A stretch of 64,000 nucleotides of DNA from Neorhizobium galegae. Lineage in GTDB: Bacteria; Pseudomonadota; Alphaproteobacteria; Rhizobiales; Rhizobiaceae. The first letter of the stretch is position 1. Every line of letters starts with the position of its first letter. Shown in pieces: positions 18,571 to 27,743 of this stretch. The position numbers were made by a program, and so were the translations under genes. Location: contig NZ_CP090095.1 in NCBI RefSeq assembly GCF_021391675.1, forward strand, positions 4,315,001 to 4,379,000, in the 5' to 3' direction. The notes under the pieces are model-generated. The model searched no databases and was not told the DNA's origin. It worked only from the letters and a program-made list of their open reading frames with translations.

Positions 18571-19029
18571 ATGGTCACCTTCACGCTCAACGGACAGGAA
18601 AGAACGTTCGACGGCGACCCCGACACCCCGCTTCTCTGGGTCATCCGCGATTTCGAAAAGCTCACCGGCACCAAATACGGCTGCGGCGTCGCCCAGTGCG
18701 GCGCCTGTACGGTACATCTGGACGGCATGCCGCGACGCTCCTGCGTGACCCCGATCGCGACGATCGAAGGTTCGGACGTGGTCACCATCGAAGGTGTTTC
18801 CGGCAAGGAAGCCGATGCGGTCAAGACCGCCTGGACCGGCCTCGACGTGCCGCAATGCGGTTACTGTCAGTCCGGGCAGGTCATGTCGGCCGTCGCCCTG
18901 CTGCAGATGGTGCCGAAGCCGACGGATGCCGATATCGACGGCGCGATGGCCGGAAATATCTGTCGATGCGCCACCTACCATCGCATCCGCGCGGCGATCC
19001 ACAATGCCGCCAATTCGATGGAGGGCTGA
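18571..19029 (+). CDS. (2Fe-2S) subunit of an isoquinoline 1-oxidoreductase-like enzyme
   Basis: A 152-residue small subunit of the xanthine-dehydrogenase superfamily. The plant-type [2Fe-2S] cysteines C38, C43, C46 and C58 are in YGCGVAQCGACTVHL; the second cluster is bound by CGYCQSG and CRCATY motifs. It passes electrons from the molybdenum subunit. No FAD subunit is encoded nearby, as in IorAB-type enzymes, which reduce cytochromes rather than NAD. The next gene starts three bases after the stop and encodes the large subunit. Confidence 0.93.
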   Translation: MVTFTLNGQERTFDGDPDTPLLWVIRDFEKLTGTKYGCGVAQCGACTVHLDGMPRRSCVTPIATIEGSDVVTIEGVSGKEADAVKTAWTGLDVPQCGYCQSGQVMSAVALLQMVPKPTDADIDGAMAGNICRCATYHRIRAAIHNAANSMEG

Positions 19030-19032
19030 GCC

Positions 19033-21186
19033 ATGACCATCCAGGACATCAACACCACCCGCCGCGGCTTCCTCGCCGGCTCCGGCCTCGTCATCGGCGT
19101 CGCGATCGCGCCGAAGATGCTCTCCGCAGCGCCGACCGGCGTGCATGCCGGCGGCGATCCGGCGCTGGCCCCGATGAATGCCTTCGTCAAGATCGGCACC
19201 GACGACACGGTGACCGTGCTCGCCAAGCACATCGAATTCGGCCAGGGCCCGTTTACCGGTCTCGCGACGCTGGTCGCCGAAGAACTCGACGCCGACTGGA
19301 GCCAGATGCGCGCCGTCCACTCGCCGACCGACAACAAGGTCTATGCCAACCTGATGTTCGGCCTGCAGGGAACCGGCGGTTCGAGCTCCATCGCCAATTC
19401 CTATGAGCAGATGCGCAAAGCAGGCGCCACGGCGCGGGCGATGCTGGTCGCGGCGGCAGCCGAGGACTGGAAGGTCCCGGCCTCCGAAATCACCGTCCAG
19501 AAGGGCCGCATCAAACATGCTGCCTCCGGCAAGGAAAGCGGTTTCGGCGCATTCGCCGAAAAGGCGGCCCGCCAGACGCCGCCCACGGAGCCGAAACTCA
19601 AGGATCCCAAGGATTTCCTGCTGATCGGCACCGATCTGCCGAAGCTCGATACTCATGGCAAAACCAACGGCACGGCGATCTTCACGCTCGACATCACGCC
19701 GGACAACCTGCTGATCGCCGTCGTCGCCCATCCGGAGCATTTCGGCGCCACGGTGAAGAGCTTCAACGATGCCGAAGCCCGCAAGGTGCAGGGCGTGGTC
19801 GACGTGAAGCAGGTGCCGTCGGGCATCGCCGTCTATGCGGACAACACGTTCGCGGCGCTCAAGGGCCGCGATGCGCTGAGCATCGAATGGGATCTCTCCA
19901 AGGCCGAAACCCGCTCCTCGGAAGAACTTTCCGCCGATTACCGGAAGCTCTTCGGCGAAAGGGGGCTTGAAGCGACCAATAACGGCAATGTCGACGACGC
20001 CTTCAAGGCGTCCGGCCTGCAGACGGTGGAAGCCGAGATCGTCTTCCCCTTCCTGGCGCATGCGCCCATGGAGCCGCTCGACTCCGTCTTCATCAAGGCG
20101 GCCGACGGATCGGTCGATATCTATAACGGCGCGCAGTTCCCGGGCATGGACCAGGAGGTCGCCGCCAAGATCCTCGGGCTCGACGAAGCGAAGGTGCGGG
20201 TGAACACCCAGCTCGCCGGCGGCAGTTTCGGCCGCAAGGCACAGTTCGGCTCGCCCTACATACAGGAAGCGGCAGCCGTCTATGCCGCAACCGATCGCAG
20301 CCGTCCCCTGAAGCACATGTGGACCCGCGAGGACGACATCCGCGGCGGCTATTACCGCCCGATGTATGCCCACAAGATGCGCGGCGCGATCAACGCGCAA
20401 GGCCAGATCACCGCCTGGGAACAGGTGATCGTCGGCCAGTCGATCATGGGCAAGGCCGATCTCGATCCGACCTCGGTCGAAGGCGCCTCCAACCTGCCCT
20501 ACACGATCCCCAACCTGAAAGTCAGCGCCCACAACGTCCAGCTCTCCGTACCACCGCTCTGGTGGCGGTCGGTCGGCCATACCCATACGGGTTTTGCGGT
20601 CGAGACCTTCGTGGACGAGCTCTTCCAGAAGATCGGCAAGGATCCCGTTGAGGGACGCCTTGCGCTGCTTGGCGAAAAGCCGCGTCATGCAGGCGTGCTG
20701 AGGAAGGCTGCGGAAATGGCGAACTGGGGTTCGCCGGCCCCGGAAGGCCGCGTCCGCGGCGTCGCGGTGGTTGAAAGCTTCGGCAGCTTCGTCGGCCAGA
20801 TCGTCGAAGTCTCGATCGGCCCGGAAGGCGCGCCGCGCGTTCACAAGGTCTGGTGTGCGGTCGATTGCGGCGTCGCCGTCAATCCGAACGTCATCAAGGC
20901 GCAGATGGAAGGCGGCATCGGCTACGGCCTCGGCGCGGTTCTCTTCGACGCTGTGACGTTGGCCAAGGGCGGCAAGATCGTGCAGTCGAACTTCCACGAC
21001 TACCGCTCCATCCGCATCAACGAGATGCCGGATGTGGCCGTCGAGATCATCAAGTCGAGCGAAAAGCCGAGTGGCGTCGGCGAACCCGGCGTGCCGCCCG
21101 TCGGCCCGGCGGTTGCCAATGCCTGGCGGCGGCTGACCGGAGCCCCGGTCCGGCAGCTGCCCATCGTCAACATCGTTTCGGCCTGA
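19033..21186 (+). CDS. Molybdopterin-binding large subunit, IorB-type dehydrogenase
   Basis: A 717-residue molybdenum hydroxylase subunit. The N-terminus has a twin-arginine signal (TRRGFLAGSGLVIGVAIA), so the folded enzyme is exported to the periplasm together with the signal-less small subunit. Typical IorB/aldehyde dehydrogenase blocks follow: FGQGPFTGLATLVAEEL near residue 75, GGSFGRKAQFG near 400 and GIGYGLGAVLFDA near 635. The glutamate that acts as base in the family lies in the GVGEPGVPPVGPA segment near the C-terminus. Many such proteins are aldehyde dehydrogenases with broad substrates; isoquinoline itself is only the founding substrate. Operon with the genes on both sides. Confidence 0.92.
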   Translation: MTIQDINTTRRGFLAGSGLVIGVAIAPKMLSAAPTGVHAGGDPALAPMNAFVKIGTDDTVTVLAKHIEFGQGPFTGLATLVAEELDADWSQMRAVHSPTDNKVYANLMFGLQGTGGSSSIANSYEQMRKAGATARAMLVAAAAEDWKVPASEITVQKGRIKHAASGKESGFGAFAEKAARQTPPTEPKLKDPKDFLLIGTDLPKLDTHGKTNGTAIFTLDITPDNLLIAVVAHPEHFGATVKSFNDAEARKVQGVVDVKQVPSGIAVYADNTFAALKGRDALSIEWDLSKAETRSSEELSADYRKLFGERGLEATNNGNVDDAFKASGLQTVEAEIVFPFLAHAPMEPLDSVFIKAADGSVDIYNGAQFPGMDQEVAAKILGLDEAKVRVNTQLAGGSFGRKAQFGSPYIQEAAAVYAATDRSRPLKHMWTREDDIRGGYYRPMYAHKMRGAINAQGQITAWEQVIVGQSIMGKADLDPTSVEGASNLPYTIPNLKVSAHNVQLSVPPLWWRSVGHTHTGFAVETFVDELFQKIGKDPVEGRLALLGEKPRHAGVLRKAAEMANWGSPAPEGRVRGVAVVESFGSFVGQIVEVSIGPEGAPRVHKVWCAVDCGVAVNPNVIKAQMEGGIGYGLGAVLFDAVTLAKGGKIVQSNFHDYRSIRINEMPDVAVEIIKSSEKPSGVGEPGVPPVGPAVANAWRRLTGAPVRQLPIVNIVSA

Positions 21187-21199
21187 GGATCAAACCCCG

Positions 21200-21853
21200 A
21201 TGAATTGGAAACTCGCTATAACCGGCGTCGCTACCCTCTGTCTGTTCGTGGGCGCCGGCACGCTGCTGTCGCCCGCCTCGGTGGCGCAGGATGCCCAGGC
21301 AAACGCCAAGACGCTGAAGCCTGCCGCCTCCTTCCAGTCGATCGCCAACGAGCGGGAACGCTCCGTGGCGCTCTTCCAGGAGGCGGGCAAGGTCATCCAG
21401 CACCCGCGCTGCGTCAACTGTCACCCGGCGACCGACCGGCCGCTGCAGGGTGCCAACATGCACCCGCACCAGCCGCCCGTCTTCCGCGGCGACGGCGGAA
21501 TGGGCCTGCCCGGCATGCAATGCACCACCTGCCACAGCGCGGAAAACACGCCCGTTGTCGGCCAGGCCGATACGATCAAGAGCATACCGGGCAATCCCGC
21601 CTGGCATCTCGCGCCGATCGAAATGGCCTGGGTCGGCAAATCGCTCGGGGCAATCTGCCAGCAGATCAAGGACCCCGCCCGCAACGGCGGCAAGACCATG
21701 GATCAGATCGTCGAGCACATGGCGCATGACGAACTGGTCGGCTGGGGCTGGAACCCGGGCGCCGGCCGCGAACCGGTGCCGGGCACGCAGGCCGAATTCG
21801 GCGAGCTCATCACCGCCTGGGTGAAATCCGGAGCGGCCTGTCCGGCTTCCTGA
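21200..21853 (+). CDS. Periplasmic diheme cytochrome c, partner of the Ior enzyme
   Basis: A 217-residue secreted protein with a Sec signal peptide (cleavage near ASVAQ, residue 30) and two heme-attachment motifs, CVNCH (71-75) and CTTCH (108-112). It begins 13 bases after the large-subunit stop, and cytochromes of this kind regularly accompany IorAB-type enzymes as electron acceptors linking them to the respiratory chain. The region after the second heme is tryptophan-rich (VGWGWNPGAGREPVPGT) and conserved in the family. A strong hairpin follows the stop. Confidence 0.9.
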   Translation: MNWKLAITGVATLCLFVGAGTLLSPASVAQDAQANAKTLKPAASFQSIANERERSVALFQEAGKVIQHPRCVNCHPATDRPLQGANMHPHQPPVFRGDGGMGLPGMQCTTCHSAENTPVVGQADTIKSIPGNPAWHLAPIEMAWVGKSLGAICQQIKDPARNGGKTMDQIVEHMAHDELVGWGWNPGAGREPVPGTQAEFGELITAWVKSGAACPAS

Positions 21854-21864
21854 GAATGAAGCGG

Positions 21865-21894
21865 CCGCCGGTTCCGGCCGGAACCGGCGGTTTG
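21865..21894 (+). terminator. Terminator hairpin of the ior operon
   Basis: CCGCCGGTTCC (21865-21875) pairs perfectly with GGAACCGGCGG (21880-21890) around GGCC and is followed by TTTG. The T-tract is short, but the stem is very stable and sits 12 bases after the cytochrome stop. Confidence 0.7.
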
Positions 21895-22046
21895 CAGGGG
21901 CTTTGGCGGGATCGCAATTTTTCTTGGCGCCAATCGTCATTTCCCTGTTGCATTTGAAAAAGGACTGGGCCATATAGCGCCCGTCGCCGGCAACGAGCCA
22001 CGACGCCACGGTCAAGCTTTACTACCACGGACCGATGGATTGATGA

Positions 22047-22121
22047 GCGGGTGTAGCTCAGTGGTAGAGCACAACCTTGCCAAGGTTGGGGTCGAGGGTT
22101 CGAATCCCTTCGCCCGCTCCA
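22047..22121 (+). tRNA. tRNA-Gly (anticodon GCC)
   Basis: A full cloverleaf can be drawn: acceptor stem GCGGGTG with CGCCCGC, D-arm with AGCTCAGTGGTAGAGC, anticodon loop TTGCCAA, and a T-arm with GGTTCGAATCC. The CCA end is encoded (TCCA). The anticodon GCC assigns it to glycine. Confidence 0.97.
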
Positions 22122-22349
22122 AATTCCCATTCTTGAGACTATACTCTACCAGGCCGGCCACGGGGCCAGGACGCTCGACAGCGTCGCCTCGATGCAGATG
22201 CGACGCGGGCGTTTCCCCTCCATCACTCTTTCCCCCATCAATTTAATGATTCCCGCATGTTCACCGAATGCGCGAGATGGCATATTAATTGCAACCGCCT
22301 ACGCGAAATCGCACCAGTGATTCGGGGGTTGAACTGGGGATGTGCCATC

Positions 22350-24155
22350 ATGGAATCTCGCCCGCACCAACAGAAACTCAATCAGAAAACCGCTGTTGAA
22401 ATCATGCAGCGGCTCGAGGGCATCGTTGCCTCGGCAATGGACGGCATCATCACCATTGATGACGAGCAACGGGTGATCCTGTTCAATCCAGCCGCGGAGC
22501 GCATGTTCGGCCTGCCGGCCAACGAGGCGCTTGGCCAGCACATCTCCCGTTTCATGCCGGAGCGCTATCGTCCGACCCACGCAGCGCACATTCACCGTTT
22601 CGCCGAGACCGGCGTGACCACGAGACAGATGGGCTCGCTCGGCGCGATCAGCGGTTTGCGCGCGGACGGCAAGGAGTTTCCGATCGAGGCTTCCATCTCG
22701 CAGGTCGAGGTCGGAGGCGAGCGCCTCGCCACCGTCATCCTGCGCGATATCACCGAGCGCAAGGCCGCCGAGGATGCTTTGCTGGAAAGCCGGCGGCGAA
22801 TGGAGGGGATCGTGGAATCGGCGATGGACGCGCTGATCACCGTCGACGAAGGTCAACGGATCGTGCTGTTCAACCCGGCCGCCGAGCGCATGTTCGGCGT
22901 TGCGGGCAAAGATGCGATCGGCTCGCCGATCGAACGCTTCATCCCCGAGCGGTTTCGGCACGGACATGCCGAACATATCCGCTTCTTCAAGGAGGCCGGG
23001 GTCACCAACCGCCGGATGGGCGCCTTGGGGGCCATCAGCGGCCTGCGCGCCAATGGCGAGGAATTCCCGGTCGAGGCGTCGATCTCCCAGGTAGAGATCG
23101 GTGGGGGGAAACTTGCCACGGTCATCCTGCGCGACATTACCGAACGCAAGGCCAACGAGGATTCCCGCCAGTTATTGGCCCGGGAAGTCGATCACCGGGC
23201 CAAGAATGCCCTGGCGGTCGTGCAGGCCCTGGTCTCCCTCACACGTGCAGAAACCAAGGAGGAGTTCATCGTCGCGGTACGGGGCCGCGTTTCGACGCTG
23301 AGCCGCGCCCATTCCCTGCTCGCCCAGAACCGGTGGGAGGGCGGGGACCTTGCGGCGGTCCTCACCGAGGAAACCCGGGCCTATCAGAGCGTCAACCAGT
23401 TGATGATCGGCGGCCCCGCCGTCACCCTCACCCCGAACGCCGTGCAGCCGATCAGCCTCCTCATCCACGAACTTGCCACCAATGCCGTCAAATACGGGGC
23501 ATTGTCGGTTGCAGAGGGGCGGGTTGACGTCTCATGGCGCATCCTGCCGTCGTTCGAACTGGAGCTTCGCTGGATCGAGACCGGTGGCCCGCTGGTGCAG
23601 AAGCCCGTATCCAGGGGTTTCGGCTCCACTCTGGTGACCGAAGTCGCCACCCGTCAATTGGCTGGCAAGCTCGATATCAGCTGGCCCGCAACCGGCATGT
23701 GCCTTGTCGCGATGCTGCCGCAGGCCGTCTACCGTCCCGACATTTCAGCCGGCTCGGTTCCCGGACAGGGGGCCGCGCCCAAATCGTCGGAGACCGGCTC
23801 GGCAGGACGGATACTCGTCGTCGAGGACGAGACCCTGATCGCCATGGAGCTCTGCAATGAGCTTGAATCGCGCGGCTGGGAAATCGTTGGACCGGCGGCG
23901 ACAACCGACGAAGCCATGCGTCTGGTCGGCGGCTCGCAGCTCCCCGACGTCGCTGTTCTCGACGTCAATCTTGGCGGAAAGCCGGTCTATCCCTTTGCGG
24001 AATGGCTGCAGACCCATGGCGTGCCCTTCCTGTTCTGCACCGGATACGAGCAGCTCGATGATCACCACAGCTTCAGAAGCCGTACGACAATTCGAAAACC
24101 CGTGAACATGACGCTGCTGGAAGGCGAACTGCGCCGCATGCTCCACCTGACATGA
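22350..24155 (+). CDS. Hybrid sensor: PAS-PAS-HWE histidine kinase-receiver
   Basis: A 601-residue soluble sensor. Two PAS domains (about residues 20-140 and 147-270) are very alike, each with a DGIITIDD/DALITVDE opening, NPAAERMFG, and an ILRDITERKA end. The HWE-type kinase follows: phospho-histidine H282 in REVDHRAKN, the RWEGGDLA element, an N-box in HELATNAVKYGAL and a glycine loop in RGFGSTLV. A receiver domain closes the protein, with D538 in LDVNLGG as acceptor. No membrane segments are present, so the signal is cytoplasmic. The ATG at 22350 is preferred over one at 22257, whose extra residues have no family look. Many HWE kinases act in general stress pathways; that link here is a guess. 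Confidence 0.9.
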   Translation: MESRPHQQKLNQKTAVEIMQRLEGIVASAMDGIITIDDEQRVILFNPAAERMFGLPANEALGQHISRFMPERYRPTHAAHIHRFAETGVTTRQMGSLGAISGLRADGKEFPIEASISQVEVGGERLATVILRDITERKAAEDALLESRRRMEGIVESAMDALITVDEGQRIVLFNPAAERMFGVAGKDAIGSPIERFIPERFRHGHAEHIRFFKEAGVTNRRMGALGAISGLRANGEEFPVEASISQVEIGGGKLATVILRDITERKANEDSRQLLAREVDHRAKNALAVVQALVSLTRAETKEEFIVAVRGRVSTLSRAHSLLAQNRWEGGDLAAVLTEETRAYQSVNQLMIGGPAVTLTPNAVQPISLLIHELATNAVKYGALSVAEGRVDVSWRILPSFELELRWIETGGPLVQKPVSRGFGSTLVTEVATRQLAGKLDISWPATGMCLVAMLPQAVYRPDISAGSVPGQGAAPKSSETGSAGRILVVEDETLIAMELCNELESRGWEIVGPAATTDEAMRLVGGSQLPDVAVLDVNLGGKPVYPFAEWLQTHGVPFLFCTGYEQLDDHHSFRSRTTIRKPVNMTLLEGELRRMLHLT

Positions 24156-24163
24156 CTGGAAAA

Positions 24164-24188
24164 CGCCGCCGGCTTTCGGCCGACGGCG
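24164..24188. terminator. Hairpin between convergent kinase and chemoreceptor genes
   Basis: CGCCG...CGGC pairs with GCCG...CGGCG around TTTC, ten bases after the kinase stop and 24 before the chemoreceptor stop. It is the only obvious stop signal between the two convergent genes; the T-tract is poor. Confidence 0.5.
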
Positions 24189-24212
24189 CCGTCAGTTCGC
24201 AATGAGCCCCAA

Positions 24213-26339
24213 TCAGGCCGCGCGCGCGCGATAGCCGCCGGAGGCATATCCTTGGGAAGGTGCGCCCGCATTGGTCTTGAAGCGGGCCATCATGTCGGCA
24301 AGACTGTCGGTTTCCTGCGTCAGGCTCTGAGCGGCGGCGGTGGTTTCTTCCACCATCGCGGCGTTCTGCTGGGTCACCTTGTCCATCTGGTCGGCGGAGG
24401 CCGCCACTTCGCGCAGGCTCATCGCCTGTTCGCTGGTGCTCGAGGTGATCGTGTTGACGAACGCGCTCATCTGCGCGACTTCGCCGACGATGTCGTCGAG
24501 CGATTTGCCGGAAGCGGTGACGAGCTCGACGCCCTGCTTGACCTGGGCCGACGATGTCGAGATCAGTGCCTTGATCTCCTTGGCGGCATCGGCCGAGCGC
24601 TGCGCGAGCCCGCGGACTTCCTGGGCGACGACCGCGAACCCGCGGCCGGCTTCGCCAGCACGGGCGGCTTCGACGCCTGCATTGAGGGCCAGAAGGTTGG
24701 TCTGGAAGGCGATGTCGTCGATCACGCCGATAATGCGGTTGATCTGCTCCGCCGAGCCTTCGATCGCCGCCATGGCAGCGACCGCGCTGGCGACGATCTC
24801 GCCACCGCGCTGAGCCTTCTGCTGGGCAAGCGACGCGACGCCCTGGGCGAGGCTTGCGCCGCTGGCGCTGTCATTGACGGCCGACGTCACCTGGCCGAGG
24901 GCTGCTACCGTCTCTTCGAGGCTCGCGGCCTGCTGTTCCGTCCGCTTGGCGAGATCGTTGGAGGCAATCGAGATTTCCTGCAGCCCCGCGCGGATCGTGC
25001 CGACGGCTCCGACGACCGAGCCGATCGCCTCTTCGAGATTGCCGACCGAGCCGTTGAACTTGGCGCGGATCGGCTCGAATTCCACTGCAACGGCACCGTC
25101 CATGCGGACGGTCAGATCGCCGCCGGCAAGCCGGTTGAAGCCTTCCTCGATCGCATGCACGAAGGCGCGCAGGTCCTCGCCCTTGGCATTGTCGATCGCC
25201 GACTGACGCCGACGCTGGTGTTCCTGCGCCTCGCGGGCCTCCGATGCCTGCTGTTCGAGCCGGATATTCTCCTCGGCGGATGCCTTGAAGACCTGGACAG
25301 CCCTCGCCATCGCACCGAGTTCGTCCTGGCGTTCCTGGCCGCCCACGCCGACGCTGAGATCGCCGGCGGCAAGTTTCGTCATCGTCGTGGTCAGGCGACG
25401 GACGGTGCCGCCGAGCGACCGGGCAAATACGAGGAATCCGATCAGCGACAGGATCGAAACGACGACAGTGCCGAGTGCGGTCATCCACAATGCGGCTTCG
25501 CTGGCGGCGACCAGCGGCGTGATATCCGATGCGATTTCGAGAACGCCGACCTTGGTTCCGGAGAAATCGAGGAGCGGCACGGCCTCGACAGCATAATGCT
25601 TGCCGCCGATATCGGCGTAGCGCCGCACGGCGCCCTTGTCATAGGCCTCCTGCAGCTCCGGCGCCGTCAGGATCGGATTGCCGCCGTGGGTGGAGGCTTG
25701 TTTGTCGAACTTGTCGGCACCCTTGGTATAGAGGGTGACATGGGCGTTCACTTCCTTGGTCAGCCGGGAGAAATAGGCATCGACGAGCTTCAGCCCGACG
25801 TCCACGACACCGATGACCTTGCCGTCACTGACGACCGGCGCGGTTGCGAACAGGCTGACCGCGGTGCGGCCGGTCTCGATGCCGACAACCAGTTTCTTGT
25901 CGCTGAGCGAGGTCGCCACCATCTTGCGGCGCGCCTTGACGTTGTCGCCAAAGACATCCTGATCGTGAACGCGGGCAACGACGTCGGCCGTCGCCGCGAC
26001 GAAGGTGATCATTTCGAGGCCGCTCGCTTCCTTCACGGTCTTCATATTGGAGTAGCGCGAGAGCAGGCCCTGCCGATCGTTGGCAAGGATGAGCGGGGAG
26101 GTTTCCGGCAGGGATGCGATCGTCAGCGCCAGCGCGGATGCGGCACGCCCCTGGGCGGCCATGTCGTCCTGGATGACCGCGAGATCGCTGTCGAGCTCCG
26201 TCTGCAGCGCCTGCTCGGTCATGCTCGACTGCCGTTCCCAGGCAAGCCCGCCGATCACCACGCTCGCGAAAAGCACGGCTACGAAACCGAAGACGGTAAG
26301 CCTTCTCGACAGTGGCTTCCGGATGCTGATCTCGTTCAT
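24213..26339 (-). CDS. Methyl-accepting chemotaxis protein
   Basis: A 708-residue transmembrane chemoreceptor. One membrane helix lies at about residues 13-33 and a second at about 290-310. Between them is a periplasmic Cache-type sensor ([20 protein letters not shown] and [16 protein letters not shown] are its recognisable parts). A HAMP domain follows, with a second HAMP-like segment ([12 protein letters not shown]). The signalling tip is fully conserved: [19 protein letters not shown] followed by [20 protein letters not shown]. There is no C-terminal NWETF-type docking pentapeptide; the tail ends GGYRARAA. It is convergent with the HWE kinase gene and stands alone. The ligand cannot be predicted. 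Confidence 0.95.
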   Translation of the reverse strand: MNEISIRKPLSRRLTVFGFVAVLFASVVIGGLAWERQSSMTEQALQTELDSDLAVIQDDMAAQGRAASALALTIASLPETSPLILANDRQGLLSRYSNMKTVKEASGLEMITFVAATADVVARVHDQDVFGDNVKARRKMVATSLSDKKLVVGIETGRTAVSLFATAPVVSDGKVIGVVDVGLKLVDAYFSRLTKEVNAHVTLYTKGADKFDKQASTHGGNPILTAPELQEAYDKGAVRRYADIGGKHYAVEAVPLLDFSGTKVGVLEIASDITPLVAASEAALWMTALGTVVVSILSLIGFLVFARSLGGTVRRLTTTMTKLAAGDLSVGVGGQERQDELGAMARAVQVFKASAEENIRLEQQASEAREAQEHQRRRQSAIDNAKGEDLRAFVHAIEEGFNRLAGGDLTVRMDGAVAVEFEPIRAKFNGSVGNLEEAIGSVVGAVGTIRAGLQEISIASNDLAKRTEQQAASLEETVAALGQVTSAVNDSASGASLAQGVASLAQQKAQRGGEIVASAVAAMAAIEGSAEQINRIIGVIDDIAFQTNLLALNAGVEAARAGEAGRGFAVVAQEVRGLAQRSADAAKEIKALISTSSAQVKQGVELVTASGKSLDDIVGEVAQMSAFVNTITSSTSEQAMSLREVAASADQMDKVTQQNAAMVEETTAAAQSLTQETDSLADMMARFKTNAGAPSQGYASGGYRARAA

Positions 26340-26636
26340 ATATCCCTCGAATTGTGCTCCGCAAAAGCAGAGGGCAGCGGCCCGGCGGGCGGCAATGCCA
26401 ATACTGAAGAAAACTATGCTGAAATCGGTTGAAATTTAACTAATGTCAAAATCTTACTGCGTTCCACAATGTAGAACGGCGAGCGGTAACTTGGTTTCGG
26501 AAACCTCGCGCCACGATAAAATTGCAAATGGAATCTGCGGCTTACCAATTTTACATGGACGCCGAAGCAAGCCGGGCTTGCGAGATAACGGTTGTTTGCC
26601 GAGGCACAGATAATCCGAACCGGACGAGGCCGGCGA
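26340..26636. other. Intergenic region between chemoreceptor and galM
   Basis: These 297 bases are AT-richer than the flanks and must hold the chemoreceptor promoter. A short hairpin GCAAGC-CGG-GCTTGC (about 26565-26580) may help end galM transcripts. I see no gene, no riboswitch and no clear operator. Confidence 0.35.
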
Positions 26637-27659
26637 TCATTGCTTTGAAAAGACATAGTCGGTTTCCTGCAGCAGCACCTCGCCCGGGCGCAGCACGGCA
26701 TTTGGGAAATCGGCATGGTTGATGGCGTCCGGCCAGACCTGGGTTTCGAGGCAGAACCCGGCGAACGGACCATAGTGGCGGCCATCGAGGCCCTCTGCGG
26801 GGATCTGCTGCAGTTTGAAGGCGGCATAAAGCTGCACGCCGGGCTCGGTGGTGCGAACTTCCATCGACACGCCGGAATGGATGCTGCGCGCCAAAGCCAC
26901 GGAACGCTTGAGGGTACGCTCCGGCGACAGGCAGAAGTTATGATCGAACAGGACCTGGGCATCGCCATCGAACCGCTTCATCGGCCCCATGTCGCGCAGG
27001 TCGAAAGGCGTGCCCGCGACCGCCATCAGTTCGCCGGTCGGCACCTGCTTGTCGTCAAAGGCGAGCACATGGTCGGCGGCGATCATGATGTCGTGATCGA
27101 GCGCATCCTCGCGGCCGTCGAGATTGAAATAGGTATGCTGGCAGATATTGGCGAGCGTCGGCTGATCCGTGGTGGATTGATAGACGACGGAAAGAACGCC
27201 GTCACTCTTGAGTTGGTAAGTCGCCGTGACCGTGCAGTTTCCCGGATAACCGGCACGGCCGTCGGGATCGGTGATCCGCAGCACGACCTTGTCGGCAGCA
27301 TGTTCGACGACCATCCAGTTGCTGCGGCCGATGCCATCCGAACCGCCATGGAGATGGGTCACACCCCGCTCGTTCAACTCCAGCTGATATTGCTTCCCGT
27401 CCAGCACAAAGCGGCCACCGCCGATACGGTTGGACGAACGGCCGGGCGTCGCGCCGAAATAAGGAGAATGGTTCAGGTAATCCTCAAACCGTTCGAAACC
27501 GAGCACGAGCGGCGGCTGATGGCCGTCGAGCCTGAGATCCTGGATCACCGCGCCCCAGGTGATGACGCTGGCGGTGAGCCCGCCGCCGGAGATCCTGGCG
27601 CGATAGACGGTTTCGCCCTTTTCCGTGGTGCCGAAAACTTCGAAATTCTGGTCCGCCAT
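26637..27659 (-). CDS. galM: Aldose 1-epimerase (galactose mutarotase)
   Basis: A 340-residue mutarotase that interconverts alpha and beta anomers of galactose and glucose. Catalytic residues are in place: the histidine in ICQHTYFNL and the glutamate in FCLETQVWPDA; the substrate-binding arginine is in FGATPGRSSNRI. The ATG at 27659 is eight bases after GGAGGAG, which decides against the upstream alternative. It follows the VWA gene with an 84-base gap on the same strand and may be the last gene of a metA-VWA-galM transcript, though a separate promoter is possible. Confidence 0.94.
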   Translation of the reverse strand: MADQNFEVFGTTEKGETVYRARISGGGLTASVITWGAVIQDLRLDGHQPPLVLGFERFEDYLNHSPYFGATPGRSSNRIGGGRFVLDGKQYQLELNERGVTHLHGGSDGIGRSNWMVVEHAADKVVLRITDPDGRAGYPGNCTVTATYQLKSDGVLSVVYQSTTDQPTLANICQHTYFNLDGREDALDHDIMIAADHVLAFDDKQVPTGELMAVAGTPFDLRDMGPMKRFDGDAQVLFDHNFCLSPERTLKRSVALARSIHSGVSMEVRTTEPGVQLYAAFKLQQIPAEGLDGRHYGPFAGFCLETQVWPDAINHADFPNAVLRPGEVLLQETDYVFSKQ

Positions 27660-27743
27660 GAGATTGCTCCTCCACCGATATGTTTGCGGCAACCTGCGCG
27701 ATTTGGCGGCGACCCGCAACGCCGTGGAGAAGAAAAAAGGGCT

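Noticed and set aside
18451..20997. Open frame of 848 codons opposite the ior genes
   Set aside because: Antisense to two clear enzyme genes with known motifs; composition is that of a shadow frame.
24252..26432. Open frame of 726 codons opposite the chemoreceptor
   Set aside because: Antisense to a fully recognisable chemoreceptor; no domain or start signal.
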